A stretch of DNA of 64,000 nucleotides. Origin: Heterohyrax brucei (taxonomy: Eukaryota; Chordata; Mammalia; Hyracoidea; Procaviidae). This document shows positions 34,681-46,460 of this stretch, piece by piece; positions within the stretch are counted from its first letter, which is position 1, and each line of letters opens with the position of its first letter. The position numbers and the translations under genes are program-made. A model generated the notes under the pieces. The model was not told where the DNA came from and ran no database searches. It saw only the letters and a list, made by a program, of their open reading frames with translations. Location of the stretch: assembly GCA_028571685.1 (NCBI GenBank), contig CM053166.1, positions 57,436,111 through 57,500,110 of the forward strand. The letters run 5' to 3'.

Positions 34681-37560
34681 ATGACAATATTAAACACACA
34701 CCTATCAATAATTACACATAATGTAAATGGATTGAATGCTCCATTAAAGAGGCAGAGAGTAACAGCTTGGATCTAAAAAACATGATCTCTCTGTATGTTG
34801 CTTACAAGAAACACACCTTAGACTGAAAAATACGAACAAACTGAAAACCAAAAGACAGAAAAATGTATACAAAGCTAACAACATACAAAGAAGAGCAGGA
34901 CTGGCAATACTAATCTCAGATAAAATAGGTTTTAATGTAAAATCCACCACCATGGACAAGGGTGGTCACTATTTATTGCTGAAAGGTTCAATACATAAGC
35001 AGGATATAATAATATTAAATATGTATGCACCCAATACTAGAGCATGTACATGCATCAAACAAATGCTGACAACATTGAAAAATGAGTTGGATCACTACAC
35101 AATAATGGTAGGAGACTTCAACACTCCACTTTCAGTAATGGAGAGATCATCCAGAAAAAAGCTCAGTAAAGATACAGAAGATCTTACTGCAGCAATCAAG
35201 CAACTAGACCTCATTGACATATACAAAACTTTTTACCCAACAACAGATAAGTACACCTTCTTTTCCAATTCACGTGGAACATTCTCCAAAATAGACCATG
35301 TAGTAGGTCATAAAGCAAGTCTCAACAAAATCCAAACCACTGAAGGATTGCAAAGCATCTTCTCAGACCACAAAGCCATGAAAGTCTAAATCAACAGCAT
35401 AAAAAACATAGGCAGAAATTTGAGCTCATGGAAACTGAACAAAATTTCTTCAAAAAGCCATAGGTCATAGAACAAATCAAAGACACAATAAAGAAATTTA
35501 TGGATTCAAATGAGAATGAAAACACATCCTACCAGGGCCTATGGGATACAGTATAAGCAGTGCTCAGAAGTCAATTTATCTCTGTAATGTAAACATCTGG
35601 AATGAAGAAAGGGCCTGAACCAAAGAATTAACCCTACAACTTGAACAAGCAGAAAGAGAGCAACAAAAGAACTTTTCAGACACCAAAGGAAAACAGATAA
35701 TAAAGATTAGAGCTGAACTCAACAAATTAGAGAATAGAAAAACAATTGAAAGAATTAACAAAACCAAAAGCTGTTTTCTTTTAAAGATAAACAAAGTTAA
35801 TGAACCATTGGCTAAACTTACAAAAGAAAAACAAGAGAGGAAACAAATAACCTGTATAAGAAATGAGATGGGAGATGTCACAACAGACTCAACTGAAATC
35901 AAAAGTACCATAACAGAGTACTATGGAAAACTACTCTAACAGATTTGAAAATCTAGAGTAAATGGACAAATTTCTGGATTCACGTCACTTACCAAAACCA
36001 TCACAAGGAGAAGTAGAACAACTTAATAAACCCACCACAAAAGAAGAGATTGAAAAAGTAATCAAAAAACTACCAACCAAAAGAAGTCATGGCCCAGATG
36101 GCTTAACTGGAGGATTTTACCAAATTTTTAGAGAAGAATTAATTCCAATACCACTGAGGCTATTTCACAGCATAGAAAAGGATGGAATACTCCCAAATTC
36201 CTACTATGAAGCCAGCATAACCCTGATACAAAAGTCAGTGCCATCCCAATACAAATTCCAGTGTCATTTTTTAATGAGACAGAGAAATAAATCACCAACT
36301 TTGGAAAGGGAAGAAATGCCAAATAAGTAAAGCACTATTGAAGAAGAGGAACACAGAGGGAGGCCTCACACTTCTTGACTTTAGAACCTATTAAAGTGCC
36401 ACCATAGTCAAAACAGCCTGGTAATGGTACAAAACAGACATATAGATCAAGGGAACAGAATGAGACCCCAGAAAAATCACTATCCTCGTATGAACAGCTG
36501 ATATTCAACAAAGGCCCCAAAGTCATAAACTTGCATAAAAACAGTCTCTTTAACAAATGGTGCTGGCAAAATTGGATATCCATCTGCAAAAAAACGGAAA
36601 CAAGACCCATATCTCACACCTTACGCAAAAACTAACTCAAAATGGATCAAAGACCTAAATAGCAAACCTGAAATGATAAAGATCATGCAAGGAAAAAGAG
36701 GGTCAACAAAGGAAGTTCTGATACAATGGCTTAGACAGGCTACAAAATCTGTCAAACTATGCATGAACAACAGAAGAGAAAACAGGTAAATGGGAACTAC
36801 TAAGAATCAACACTTTTGCTCATCCAAAGACTTTATTAAGAGAGTTGAAAGACTACCTACAGAATGGGAAAAAATATTTGGCAACTACATGTGTGATAGA
36901 TGTCTGATTTCCATAATCTACAAGGTACTGCAAAATGTCAACAAGAAAAAGGTAAACAACCAAATCAAGCAATAGGCAAAGGAGACGGATAGACGCTTCA
37001 CCAGAAAAGACATCCAGGCAGCCAAAAGACACATGAGGAAATCTTCATCATCATTAGCTATCAAAGAAATCCAAATCAAAACTACAATGAGAGATACCAT
37101 CTCACCCCAACAAGGTTGACAATAATCCAAAAAACACAAAACAACAAATGCTGGAGAAGCTGTGAAGAAACTGGAACTCTCCTACACTGCTGGTGAGAAT
37201 GCAAAATAGTATAACCTCTTTGGAAAGCAATTTGGCACTTCCTTAAAAAGCTAGAAATATAAATAATGATATGATCCAGAAATTGGACTGCTCGGAATAT
37301 ATCCTACAGAAATAGTTGGTCACAAGTGCACATACATGCACACAAATGTTTATTGCAGCACTGTCAAGAATAGCAAAAAGATGAAATCAACCTAGGTGTC
37401 CATCCACAGGTGAATGGATAAACAAACTATGGTACATATACTCAGTGGAACACTATGCAATGTTAAAGAACAATGATGATTTTAGAAAGCATCTCATAAC
37501 CTAGTTTCAACTAGAAGACATCATGCTGTGTGAAATCAGTCAACAGCAAAAGGACAAGTA
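34681..37560 (+). pseudogene. L1 ORF2, RT active site deleted, broken
   Basis: Start ATG at 34681 (MTILNTHLSIITHNVNGLN). The endonuclease is open at 34952-35389 (145 codons) with VGDFNTPLS, SKIDHVVGH and the closing SDHKAMKV. The linker follows, then the N-terminal RT (35962-36330) with [15 protein letters not shown]. At about 36238 the text jumps from the 'ASITLIQK' region straight to the thumb region ('QRNKSP', 'FVWKGKK'-like), so the palm with the YADD-type box is gone. C-terminal pieces continue to about 37560. Not functional. Confidence 0.88.
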
Positions 37561-38841
37561 TTTTATGAAACCTCTGTTATAAGGACTTAAAAATAGACTT
37601 ATGTATAGAAAAGACTCTTTGATGGTTACAAGTGTGGGGAGGGAGCAGACGGTTGGTCTTAGATTAGATAGTAGATAGGAATTTAGTTAGGTGAAAGCAG
37701 TGACAGCACACAATAGAGAGCAGATCAACATAACTGGACTACACCATAAACTGAAAGGTTTTCTAAACTCGACCCAATATTTCTGAGGATAGAGTAGCAG
37801 GGATGGGGGGGTCTGGGGACCATGTTTTCAGGGGACATTGAGGCCAGTTGGCACAACTAGTTCTTTGCTAAGAGAGTCTTCTTCACCCCATATTGGTGAG
37901 TGGCGTCAGGGGTCTTAAAAGCTAGCAAGTTGCCATCTGAGGTACAGTAAATAGTCCCAACTAACCCAAAACAGATGATTACCAAGAACAACAAAGACAT
38001 GAGGGAAAAAGAGCCCAGGAGACAGAAGGACCTGTATGAATGGGAGACTGCATCAATGTGAGACCAGAAAAACCACATGGCACTTGGCCACCACCAAAAG
38101 CAGCCATGATGGGAGCCAGCCACATAGTGTAAAGTCCCTGGGGCAATACAAGAAAAGAGGTGTGCAGCTCAAGAACTCTACTAAAAGACCAGAACTGATG
38201 GTCTGACACCCTGGATGGTCCCCTGGGAGCATGGTTCCTAGACCTGCTGCTGGCCCTGACTGGAAGCCAGTACGGTGGTCAGCTCTTCAGACAAGAATGG
38301 ACTGGACTTGAGGACACATTGTGAGCATATGGTTTGTGTACTTTATAGTTCTATACACTTATAGGAGGCTGTCCTACTGGTTTATTTCTAGATGGGAGAG
38401 AAGATTTTGGAGAGGAGGGGACAGGTGCTTGTAAAAAGGATACTAGAAATATAGAGTGATAAGGAAGAATATGCTGTCACCAAGTGAGGAGAGCAGATGG
38501 AGCCGCAAATAGGCAGGCATTCAAAACTGGTTTGGATTGTATACTTTCACTTAATCACAGTAAAAAAAAAGAAATATCTAGACTCAGATGATTTAAAGAA
38601 TTCTGCCAAATGTTTAAAAAAAAAATTAGCACTAATTCAGCACAACCTCTTATAGAAAACAGAAAAGGGAACACCAGTCAAAGATAGTACAACAAAAAAA
38701 AAAAGACTAAATCTTAACAAAATATTATCAAATAGAATTCAGTATGTAAGAATTAAACACTGTGAACAAGTAGTGCTTACTCAGGGTATGCAAGACTGGG
38801 TCAGTATTCTAAAATCAATCAAAGTAATCCACCATATTAAA

Positions 38842-38994
38842 GTCTACCCCCCTGCTATTGATTCTGACTCACATCCATTCTATAGGACAGAGTAAAAGTG
38901 CTCCCCGGGGATCCCAAGTAGTGGCTGGTAGACTTGAACTGCTGACCTTCTGGAGAGCTTCCAAGCTCTTAATCACCATCCCAGAAGGGCTCCA
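38842..38994 (-). repeat. AfroSINE in old L1M
   Basis: Inverted copy: 'attgattctgactcacatc' (RTE-like tail), 'ggacagagtaaaagtgctcc', then the head. The sequence is more diverged than at most sites, which suggests an older insertion. Confidence 0.8.
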
Positions 38995-39935
38995 ACAGAC
39001 TAAAGAAGAAAAATTATATGAGCATGTCAACTGAAGAAGAAAAAGCATTTTCCAAAATTCATGATAAAGACAAAGCTTTTAGCAAATTAGGAATAGTGTA
39101 GAAATTTCTCAACTTAATTTTAAAAAAAGTCTGCTAAAAACCCTACAGATAACATAATGCCTGATATTCAGAGACTAGCTGCTTTCCTCCCTAAAGCTGA
39201 GACCAAATTAAGAATGTCTGTTCTCACTACACTTAATCAGCATTGTGCCAGTGCAACAAAGCAAGGAAAACAGCATCAAGATTAGAAAAGGAGAAATGAA
39301 ATTGCCCTTTTTGCTGAGATGACAGTCTATGTAGAAAATTCCAAGGAGTCTACAAAAATAAACTCCTAGAGCCAGTGAGTTCAGCAAAATTACAGTACAC
39401 AGGAACAACATACAAAAATTAATGATAGTCTTATGAAACACCAATGAACAAATAACAAAAAAGGTAAAAATAAAATATGATTTACAAGCATTCAAAACAA
39501 AACATGTACAGAACTTTTAAGCTGAAAACTACAAAATGTTGATGGGGAAAGACCTGAATAAGAGGATGAGAAGACATGTCACAGACTGGGAAAAAATGTT
39601 TATAGACTACATCTAACAAGGGACTGGCATCTAGATATATAAGAAACATTCAAAATTCAACAATAAATACTTCAGTTTAAAAAATGGGTGAAAAAAAATG
39701 AAGAAATTTCACCAAAAAAAGGATATATAGATGACAAATGTGCATGTGAAAATATGAACAACATCATTAGTCTCTTGGGAAACATAATTTAAAACCACCA
39801 GTGACAACATCAAGTGCTGATGAGGATGTGAATGAACTGAATTGCTTCTATGTTGTTGGGAATTTAAAATGGTATAGCTGCTCTGAAGAACAAGTTAGCA
39901 TGTTGTTAAAAAAATAAATAAACATACACTTACCA

Positions 39936-41285
39936 CGTTGCTGTTAGGTGCCTTCGAGTTGATTCTGAGTCAGCGACCCTCTGCCAGCCTCACAATTGTT
40001 GTTATGCTTGAGTCCATTCTTAAAACCACTGTATCAATCCATCTTGTTGAGGGTCTTCCTGTTATTCACTGGCCCTCTACTTTACCAAGCACAGTGTCCT
40101 TCTCCAGGGACTGACTCATTCTGATAACTTGTCCAGAGGTAGCAGTCTTGCTATCCTTGCTTCTAAGGAGCATTCTGGTGGTACTTCATCCAAGACAAAT
40201 TTGGTCATTCTTTTGGTACTCCATGGAATATTCAGTATTCTTCTCTAACACCACATTTCAGAGGTATAAATTATTCTGTCCTTATTATTCATCATCTAGC
40301 TTTTGCATCCATATGAGGTGATTGGCTCAGTCTTCAAGGTGACATCTTTGTTAACACTTTAATGAGGTCTTTTGCAGCAATTCGTTCAATGCGAATGCTT
40401 CTTTTGATTTCTTGACTGCTGCTTCTACAGGTGTTGATTGTGAATTCAAGCAAAGTGAAATCCTTGACAATTTCACTCTTTTCTTCATTTAGCATGATGT
40501 TGCTTATTGGTCCAATTGTGAAGACTTTTGTTTTCTATGTGTTGAGGTATAATGCATACTGATCCCTGGTGGCATAGTGGTTAAGTGCTACAACTGCTAA
40601 GCAAAAGGTCAGCATTTCAAATCTGCCAGGTGCACCTTGGAAACTCTGTCGGGCAGTTCTACTCTGTCTATGGGGTCGCTGTGAGTTGTAATCGACTCAA
40701 TGGCAACAGGTCTTTTGGTTTCTATGTCTTTGATCTTTATTAGTAAGTGCTTCAAGTCCTCTTCACTTTCAGCAAGCAAGGTTGTGTGATCCCTATAAAG
40801 CACACTGTTAATGAGTCTTCCTCCAGTCTGGGTGCCATATTTTTTCCTCATATAGTCCAGCTTCTCAGACTGCTTGTTCAGCATAGAGAGTTAATAAGTG
40901 TGATGGCACATATTTTGTCTGACTTTAAACCATGCAATATCCTCTTGTTCTGTTTGAACAACTGCCTGTTGATCCATGTACAGATTCCTCATGAGCACAA
41001 CTAAATGCTCTGGAATTTCCATTCTTTGCAATGTTATTCATAGTATGTTATGATCCCTACAGTCGGAAGCCTTTGCATAGTCAATAAAACATGGGTACAC
41101 ATCAGTACCTTGGGTTCCTGTTCATTTGCTACCTCTTGAAATGGTTGAACACTGACCAGTTCTTTTTGGTGTAAAGACTGTGTTCCTTTCATCTTCTTTT
41201 GAAGCTTCCTGCATCATTTAATATTTTCCGCGTAGAATGTTTCACTATTGCAACTTGAGGCTTGAATTTTTTCTTCAGTTCTTTA
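39936..41285 (-). mobile_element. RTE/BovB-type LINE, 3' part
   Basis: Minus-strand RTE. It begins with the 3' terminus ('gttgctgttaggtgcc') and runs through the C-terminal region and reverse transcriptase to about 41285, with internal deletions (one near 41100-41110) and a plus-strand SINE (40558-40722). At 40609-40884 a minus-strand reading gives TTLLAESEEDLKHLLIKIKD, a strongly RTE/BovB-like RT segment. 5' truncated, inactive, inserted in an old L1M. Confidence 0.88.
40558..40722 (+). repeat. AfroSINE inside RTE
   Basis: Plus-strand SINE, 'ccctggtggcatagtggtt' through 'tcgactcaatggcaac'. It interrupts the RTE between 'gtataatgcatactga' and 'tatgtctttgatctt', which are adjacent in the unbroken element. 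Confidence 0.88.
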
Positions 41286-41615
41286 ATGGAAAAAATTATT
41301 GATACACACAGTAACTTGGATGAATCTACAGAGAACTATGTTGGATGAAAAAGTCTAATCTGAAAAGGCTACACAATATATGATTTTATTTATGTAACAC
41401 TTTTGCAGTTGTGTGTAAATTTATATGTAGCAAAACACATGCCATTTAAACATTCTTCACATGCGCAGTTCAGTGACATTATGTCTACCATGTTGTTCAA
41501 CCACCACTATTACAAGTTTCCAAATTTTTCTATCACCTTATATAACATTTGACATGACAAAGACATAGAAATGGAGGTCAGTGTTTTCAGTGGTGAAGGA
41601 AGGGCAAAGAAAGAA

Positions 41616-41949
41616 TGCCCCGACCCGCCGGGCGAATCAACGGAGGGAGGAGGGGGAGCCTGTGAAAATGAAAGTGGAGCAAGGGATGCGAAGAAATGGA
41701 GGCAAGACAAAATTCTGATCAAGCCTCGAGGTTTTATCGTAGCAGAGTAATATATATAGAAGTTGGGGAGGGGAAGGGCTTAGGATCGGAAGATAGCTGG
41801 TATGAGACAGTTGGCGTTCTATGATTGGGTAGACGGTATGCCTGTACAGTTGACGTTAGGCAGTGACGTGGGGGGGGGGTGGTTTGAGAACGCGCACAAA
41901 CAGACTTCCTGTTTGTTAGGGGCCTGAGGCTTCCTCATGGCCCCTGACA
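41616..41949 (-). mobile_element. Solo LTR, class II (ERV2/ERVK-like)
   Basis: A 334-bp fossil LTR on the minus strand, from TG to CA ('tgtcaggggcc' ... 'gggtcggggca' in its own direction), flanked by the perfect 6-bp duplication aaagaa (41610-41615 and 41950-41955). Six bases is the class II pattern. It has a TATA-like stretch (about 41748-41756) and the GC-rich end typical of betaretrovirus-like LTRs. CpG content is still high, so it looks young. Solo, no internal genes. Confidence 0.85.
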
Positions 41950-42061
41950 AAAGAAGACTATGTATGTAGCTATAAATAAGCAACATGAGGAATCCTTGTA
42001 GTAATGGAACTATTCTGTATCTTGACTGTATCAGTTTGAATACACTGGCTGTAGTATATTT

Positions 42062-42222
42062 GCGGAAACCCAGATGGCATAGTGGTTAAGTACTACATCT
42101 GCTAACCAAAAAGGTAGGCAGTTTGAATCTGCCAAGCACTCCTTAGAAACTCTATGGAGCAGTTCTACTCTGCCCTACAGGGTTGCTATGAGTTGGAATC
42201 GACTTGACGGCACTGAATTCTG
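42062..42222 (+). repeat. AfroSINE
   Basis: 'gaaacccagatggcatagtgg' to 'atcgacttgacggcactg', in the 3' UTR of the old L1M. Both ends are intact. Confidence 0.88.
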
Positions 42223-42554
42223 AGTGAGTGTATTTGTACTGTATTTGAAATTGAACAATGGTTTCATAAGATATTACTGCTGGGAAAAACTGGTAAATGG
42301 TACATGGGATTTTTCTGTATTTTTTCTTACAACTGCATATAAATCTGTGCTTAACTCAAAATAAAAAGTTTAATTTAAAAAAAAAAGTGATAGAGGGACT
42401 CCTGAAGAGCAGAAAGAGCATCTATTGATGTGATTTCAGACATGGGGACAGGTCAATAGAAGAGGGAGTAGATACATCCTTGATCACCTTCTTTAAAGTC
42501 AACCCTGGTACCTCATATAGAGATACATTTGTATTTTCAAGACTCTTCACATAT

Positions 42555-42648
42555 TAACCCAACTCACTGTTGCTGAGTTGATTCCAACTCATAGCAACCC
42601 TAGAGGACAAAGCATCCAGCCACAGCACTTAATCACTACACTATAAAA
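42555..42648 (-). repeat. AfroSINE, internally deleted
   Basis: The inverted RTE-like tail ('ttgattccaactcatagc') is joined to the head ('cacttaatcactacac') with the middle missing. Confidence 0.7.
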
Positions 42649-42689
42649 TTTACTGTCATCAGTAAAGGCAAGATGGGAGCTTGTAGTTA

Positions 42690-42897
42690 ACCCTACCATA
42701 TCTGGGTATATTCTGGTATTCTTTATTCATTGTCCAGCTTTCACATACATATGAGGTGACTGCAAACATCATGGGTTGGGTCAGGCATACCTCATTCTTC
42801 AAGGTGACATTTTTGCTTTTTAACACTTTAAAGAGGTCTTTTACAGAAGATTTTCCCAATGAAAGGTGTCGTTTTATTTCTTTAACTATAGTGATTT
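42690..42897 (-). mobile_element. RTE fragment
   Basis: About 200 bp of the RTE C-terminal region: 'cattgtccagctttcacat' then 'ttcaaggtgacatttttgc' and 'aaagaggtcttttacag'. The minus-strand ORF 42659-42901 reads SYVCESWTMNKE, an RTE/BovB C-terminal signature. Confidence 0.8.
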
Positions 42898-43057
42898 GCA
42901 TATTAAAAGATTAGCATAGTTTTAATCTGAACCAAAGAGGAATTTCCAGCTGAAAACATTTCAGCACTATCCAGGTAAAAATTCTTAAATATCTAAATTT
43001 TCCTGGAGAGAAAACACCAGTGATATCAGATGCGATGCCAGGATAATGGTTTCCCAA

Positions 43058-43217
43058 AGCCAAAGCCACTGCCATCGAGTCAATTCTGACTCATAGCAAC
43101 CCCAAAGAACAGAGTAGAACTGCTCCAGAGTTTTCAAGGAGCGCCCGGAAGATTTAAACTGCCGACCTTTTGGTTAGCAGATGTAGCACTTAACCACTGT
43201 GCCACCAGGGTTTCCAA
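43058..43217 (-). repeat. AfroSINE
   Basis: Complete inverted copy from 'gccatcgagtcaattctgac' to 'gccaccagggtttcc'. Confidence 0.88.
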
Positions 43218-43349
43218 TGGTTTCTCCATGTCACAAAAAAATAATAAAGATTCTTTAGGGGAAAAAGTATCTCTAGCATTACAAATAAGGCTGCATAAAC
43301 TAAAAGCAAATTTAGTCAAGAGATTTTTTTCAGGGCAGGCTGTATAAGG

Positions 43350-43545
43350 AGCCCTAGTGGCACAGGGGTCAAGCACTTGACTACTAACTGAAAGGTTGGA
43401 GGTTCTAACTAACTAGCCACTCCATAGAAGAAAAGATCTGGCAATCTGCCCCCATAAAGATTACAGCCCAGGAAGCCATCTGGGTCAGTTCTACTCTGTT
43501 GTATAGGGTTGCCATGAGTCAGAATTGACTTGAACACATACACAA
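43350..43545 (+). repeat. AfroSINE, long subfamily
   Basis: 'ggagccctagtggcacagg' head, extra middle ('agaagaaaagatctggcaa') and 'ccatgagtcagaattgact' tail. The same extended form as 12214-12425. Confidence 0.85.
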
Positions 43546-44084
43546 CACTACATGCTATATAAGACTTAAATACTGTGTGGTTTAAAATCAGGAAAAGTGT
43601 GTATCAGGGCTGCATCGTTTTACCATGCTTATTCAGTTTGAATGTTGAGCAAACAATTTGAGAAGCTAGATTAAATGGAAAAGATCTCAGCATCGGACCT
43701 GGAGAAAGACTCATCAACAACCTTCAATACGCAGATGACACAGCTTCGCTGAAAGTGAAGAGGACTTAAAAACTTACTGATGAAGATAAAAGACTACAGC
43801 GTTAAGTCCAAATTACACCTTAACATAAAGAAACAAAAAAAATCCTCACAGCTAGACCAATAAGCAACATTATGATGAATGAAGAAAATATTGAAGTTGT
43901 TAAGGATTTGATTTTACTTGGATCCACAATAAAGACCCATGGAAGTAGCTGTCAAGAATTCAAACTATGTAGTGCTTTGAGCTAAATTTCTACAAAAGAC
44001 TCAAGGTGTTAAAAAGCAAAGATGTCACTCTGAGCAATAAGGTACTACTGACTTAAAACAAAAAATAAAGAAACAACAAAAAAC

Positions 44085-44222
44085 TCACTGCTGTAGAGTT
44101 GATTTTAACTCAGCAGCCCAATGGGACAGAGTAGAACTGCACCATGTGGTTTCCAATGGGTGGATGGTAGGTTCAAACTGTTGAACCGATGGTTAGCAGC
44201 CAAGTGCTTAACTATTGCATGT
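44085..44222 (-). repeat. AfroSINE inside RTE
   Basis: Inverted SINE; the RTE is continuous across it, from 'aataaggtactactgac' to 'gtgacccaagccatgg'. Confidence 0.8.
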
Positions 44223-44435
44223 GACCCAAGCCATGGTATTTTCAATTATTTTACATGTGTGTGAAAGCTGAAAAACAAATAGGAAGACTGGAGAAGAATT
44301 GATGTCTTTGGATTCTGGTATTGGTGAAGCATAGTGAATATACCATGGACTGCTAGAAGAATGAATACATTTGTGTTGGAAGAAGAATAGCTAGATGCCA
44401 CATTGGAAGCAAGGATGGCAAAATTTCGACTCACA

Positions 44436-44577
44436 TACCATTTTATTGCACATAACACATCCAAGTAAATAATGCACCCACATATGTGTGTAATGCAGGG
44501 CATAGCTCACTTACAAAAATAGTGAGAGTGTTGCATACTTGGCAAAAACTTATACTCGTTGCTTGTGTTAAAATACA
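44436..44577. mobile_element. Unclassified ~140-bp insert in RTE
   Basis: It sits between 'cgactcacatac' and 'tttggaggatcaagtccc', which are nearly contiguous in RTE apart from about 14 lost bases. The insert begins 'cattttattgcacataaca' and ends 'gttaaaatacagtaa'. The inverted end ('ttactgtattttaacac') is loosely similar to its start, as in a small DNA transposon. I do not recognise the family. Confidence 0.4.
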
Positions 44578-44952
44578 GTAATTTGGAGGATCAAGTCCCT
44601 GGAAAAGGACATCATGCTTGGTAAAGTGGAGGGTCAGCTAAAAAGAGGAAGAACCTCAATGAAATAGGTTGACACAGTGGCTGCAACAATGGGCTCAAAA
44701 ATAGCAACAGTAGTGAGGATGAAACGGGACCAGCCAATGTTTTATTCTGTTGTACACTGGGTTGATATAAGTCAGAATGACTCAACAGCCCCTAACAACA
44801 ACCACAACATTGTTGTTGTGCTTTGGTGGGAAGACTGATGGAAAATAGGGGTGGAGGTGGATAGTAGAAATTCAAAGAGAAACTCTTGGAGCCGATATCT
44901 CCTTCTGTTGTTATATTTAAGATGCTAAGGAAAGAGTGAAAAGGTTTGTTCT

Positions 44953-45133
44953 TAGGTAAAACCAGTCGCCATCCAGTCAATTCCTAATTCTGTGTGTGTC
45001 AGAGTAGCCCTGTGCTCCACAGAGTCATAACGGCTGAGTTTTCCAAAGTAGATTGCCAGGATTTCTTCCCAGGAGCCTCCGGGTGAACTCAAACTGTCAA
45101 CCTTTAGGTTAGTAGCTGAGTGTGCTAACTTTG
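44953..45133 (-). repeat. AfroSINE, long subfamily
   Basis: Inverted copy whose middle carries the extra block of the long form ('agattgccaggatttctt'). The RTE-like tail is altered ('aattcctaattctgtg'). Confidence 0.75.
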
Positions 45134-45844
45134 AAAGATAAAAAGAGGAGAAAACATGGTTGGGAAGGAAGAGCTTCAGACCCCAATGCAGATCTGACAA
45201 AGTCTCAGCCAATAGAATAGGGAGTTCCAGAGCAAAAATTGTCCATAAGAGAAGTACCACACTTGGCAGTATTAGCCAGAGCTACCATCTCTACCATGTT
45301 TAATCGTTGTCTGGGAGCTACTAAAGAAAAGCATGGCTTTGACTCAAAAGTTGAGGCAGATGCTAAAGGGATTTACAGTTAAACACTGTTATTGTAGTTG
45401 AGTGGTAAGCTCTTGAAGATCAGAATGGCACACTCCCATGGCTGCTGCACCTTGTCTTGCTCAGCACTTTTACTGGCAGTGACTGAGATGAAGACATAGA
45501 ATAATAGACAATGAAATATCTGCAGATGATTCACAGTGTGAAGATAGCCATTGTGATAGACCACCCAACTGAGTCTGACAACTATTTTGATCGCTGGGGC
45601 AGAACTAGACTGGCTTCAACAAGATGATATCCCATGAGGATTAATAAATTTTCCATGCAAGTTCATGATGACTAATTTTATAACCATTAATGATAAAAAA
45701 AAAATTTCCATTCATATGCAGGGACTTTAAGGCTTTAATCAATTACAAGACTAAAAATGATAAAAGGATGTGTGCTGTGGCTACTTAAAAATCCAAAGCA
45801 GGTGATGGTCAGATTAATAAAATTATAGGTGTCTAAACCTCAAC
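45134..45844. other. Unassigned, no gene seen
   Basis: About 710 bp with no repeat I can name and no ORF with a motif. It could be host single-copy sequence or an old LTR interior. Confidence 0.4.
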
Positions 45845-45846
45845 TC

Positions 45847-46005
45847 AACAACTCACTGCCTTCAAGTTGATTCTGACTCACAGCAACCCTATAGGACAGA
45901 GTACAACTGCCCCATACAGTTTCCAAGAAGCACCTGGTAGATCTGAACTGCCAACCTTTTGTTTAGCAGCCATAGCACTTAACCACTACACAACCAGGGT
46001 TTCCT
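45847..46005 (-). repeat. AfroSINE
   Basis: Inverted copy, 'ttcaagttgattctgactc' to 'caaccagggtttcc'. The overlapping plus-strand ORF (45867-46127) is SINE text. Confidence 0.88.
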
Positions 46006-46460
46006 TTCTATCTAAAGTAGGTGTTATCTTCCATGTGTCACTATTTAAGAAGGACAAACACACATTAGGTGCCACTCAGAGGGAGATGACCTGGCTTATG
46101 GAAGGTCCAGGAATCATGAAATATTAAGAATGGATAGCTCTTTGTTCTCGCCACAAAATAAAATAATGAAGAGAATGTAATCATTTGGAAAGCATTACAA
46201 TAAGATGCTTACATTGAGCCAACAATATGGCTCTAATGCCTGGGACTTTCGGAAGTCAACCTGTGGCAAATGAGGCTACCTAGCAAAGCCTATGAGAAAG
46301 TATAGCTGGAGGGCCAAGGCGAGAAGAAGAAATACCACTGGCACCAGTCACATGAAACATCTAAAAATTGTATACCACAGATTCAGGCAAGGATTCTGTG
46401 AAGGAACAACCCATATATCCAAGAGAGCAGCTTTTGCAGCATCTTAAAGGTTTCAACCCT
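46006..46460. other. Unassigned, no gene seen
   Basis: About 455 bp between a SINE and an RTE with no recognised feature. Confidence 0.35.

Larger units (their letters stand above)
31471..38570 (+). mobile_element. L1 LINE, 5'-complete, 7.1 kb, with internal rearrangements
   Basis: The most complete L1 here. It starts with the canonical 5' end ('gaggggtgggacaaggtgg'), followed by a long 5' UTR (31471-33108) with tandem monomer-like units, ORF1 (about 33109-34257), spacer (34258-34680), ORF2 (34681-37560), 3' UTR (to 38550) and an A-run. The target appears duplicated imperfectly ('gaaaatct' left, 'gaaatatct' right). Three oddities: a 0.43-kb piece of ORF1 duplicated into the 5' UTR (32065-32497), an orphan L1 tail in ORF1 (33771-33968), and an ORF2 deletion that removes the RT active site (near 36238). 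Confidence 0.92.
29118..42386 (+). mobile_element. Old L1M, split by many nested insertions
   Basis: One ancestral plus-strand L1M can be followed in segments: endonuclease-to-linker (29118-30105), RT start (31081-31470), RT and C-terminus (38571-39935), end and 3' UTR (41286-42386, finishing 'ctcaaaataaaaagttt' plus poly(A)). The intervening blocks are an LTR-related unit (30106-31080), a 7.1-kb L1 (31471-38570), an inverted SINE (38842-38994), an RTE (39936-41285) that itself holds a SINE, a class II solo LTR (41616-41949) and a SINE (42062-42222). A further inverted L1M 3' scrap sits at about 41411-41535. The coding part is heavily decayed. Confidence 0.8.
43573..44810 (+). mobile_element. 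RTE 3' third, with SINE and unknown insert
   Basis: Plus-strand RTE from the late RT ('aaaatcaggaaaagtgtg', near 43590) to the 3' end ('acaacaaccacaaca', 44796). It is interrupted by an inverted SINE (44085-44222) and an unclassified ~140-bp insert (44436-44577). The RT active-site neighbourhood is visible as nucleotide text ('caatacgcagatgacac', about 43724). Frames are broken. Confidence 0.85.
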
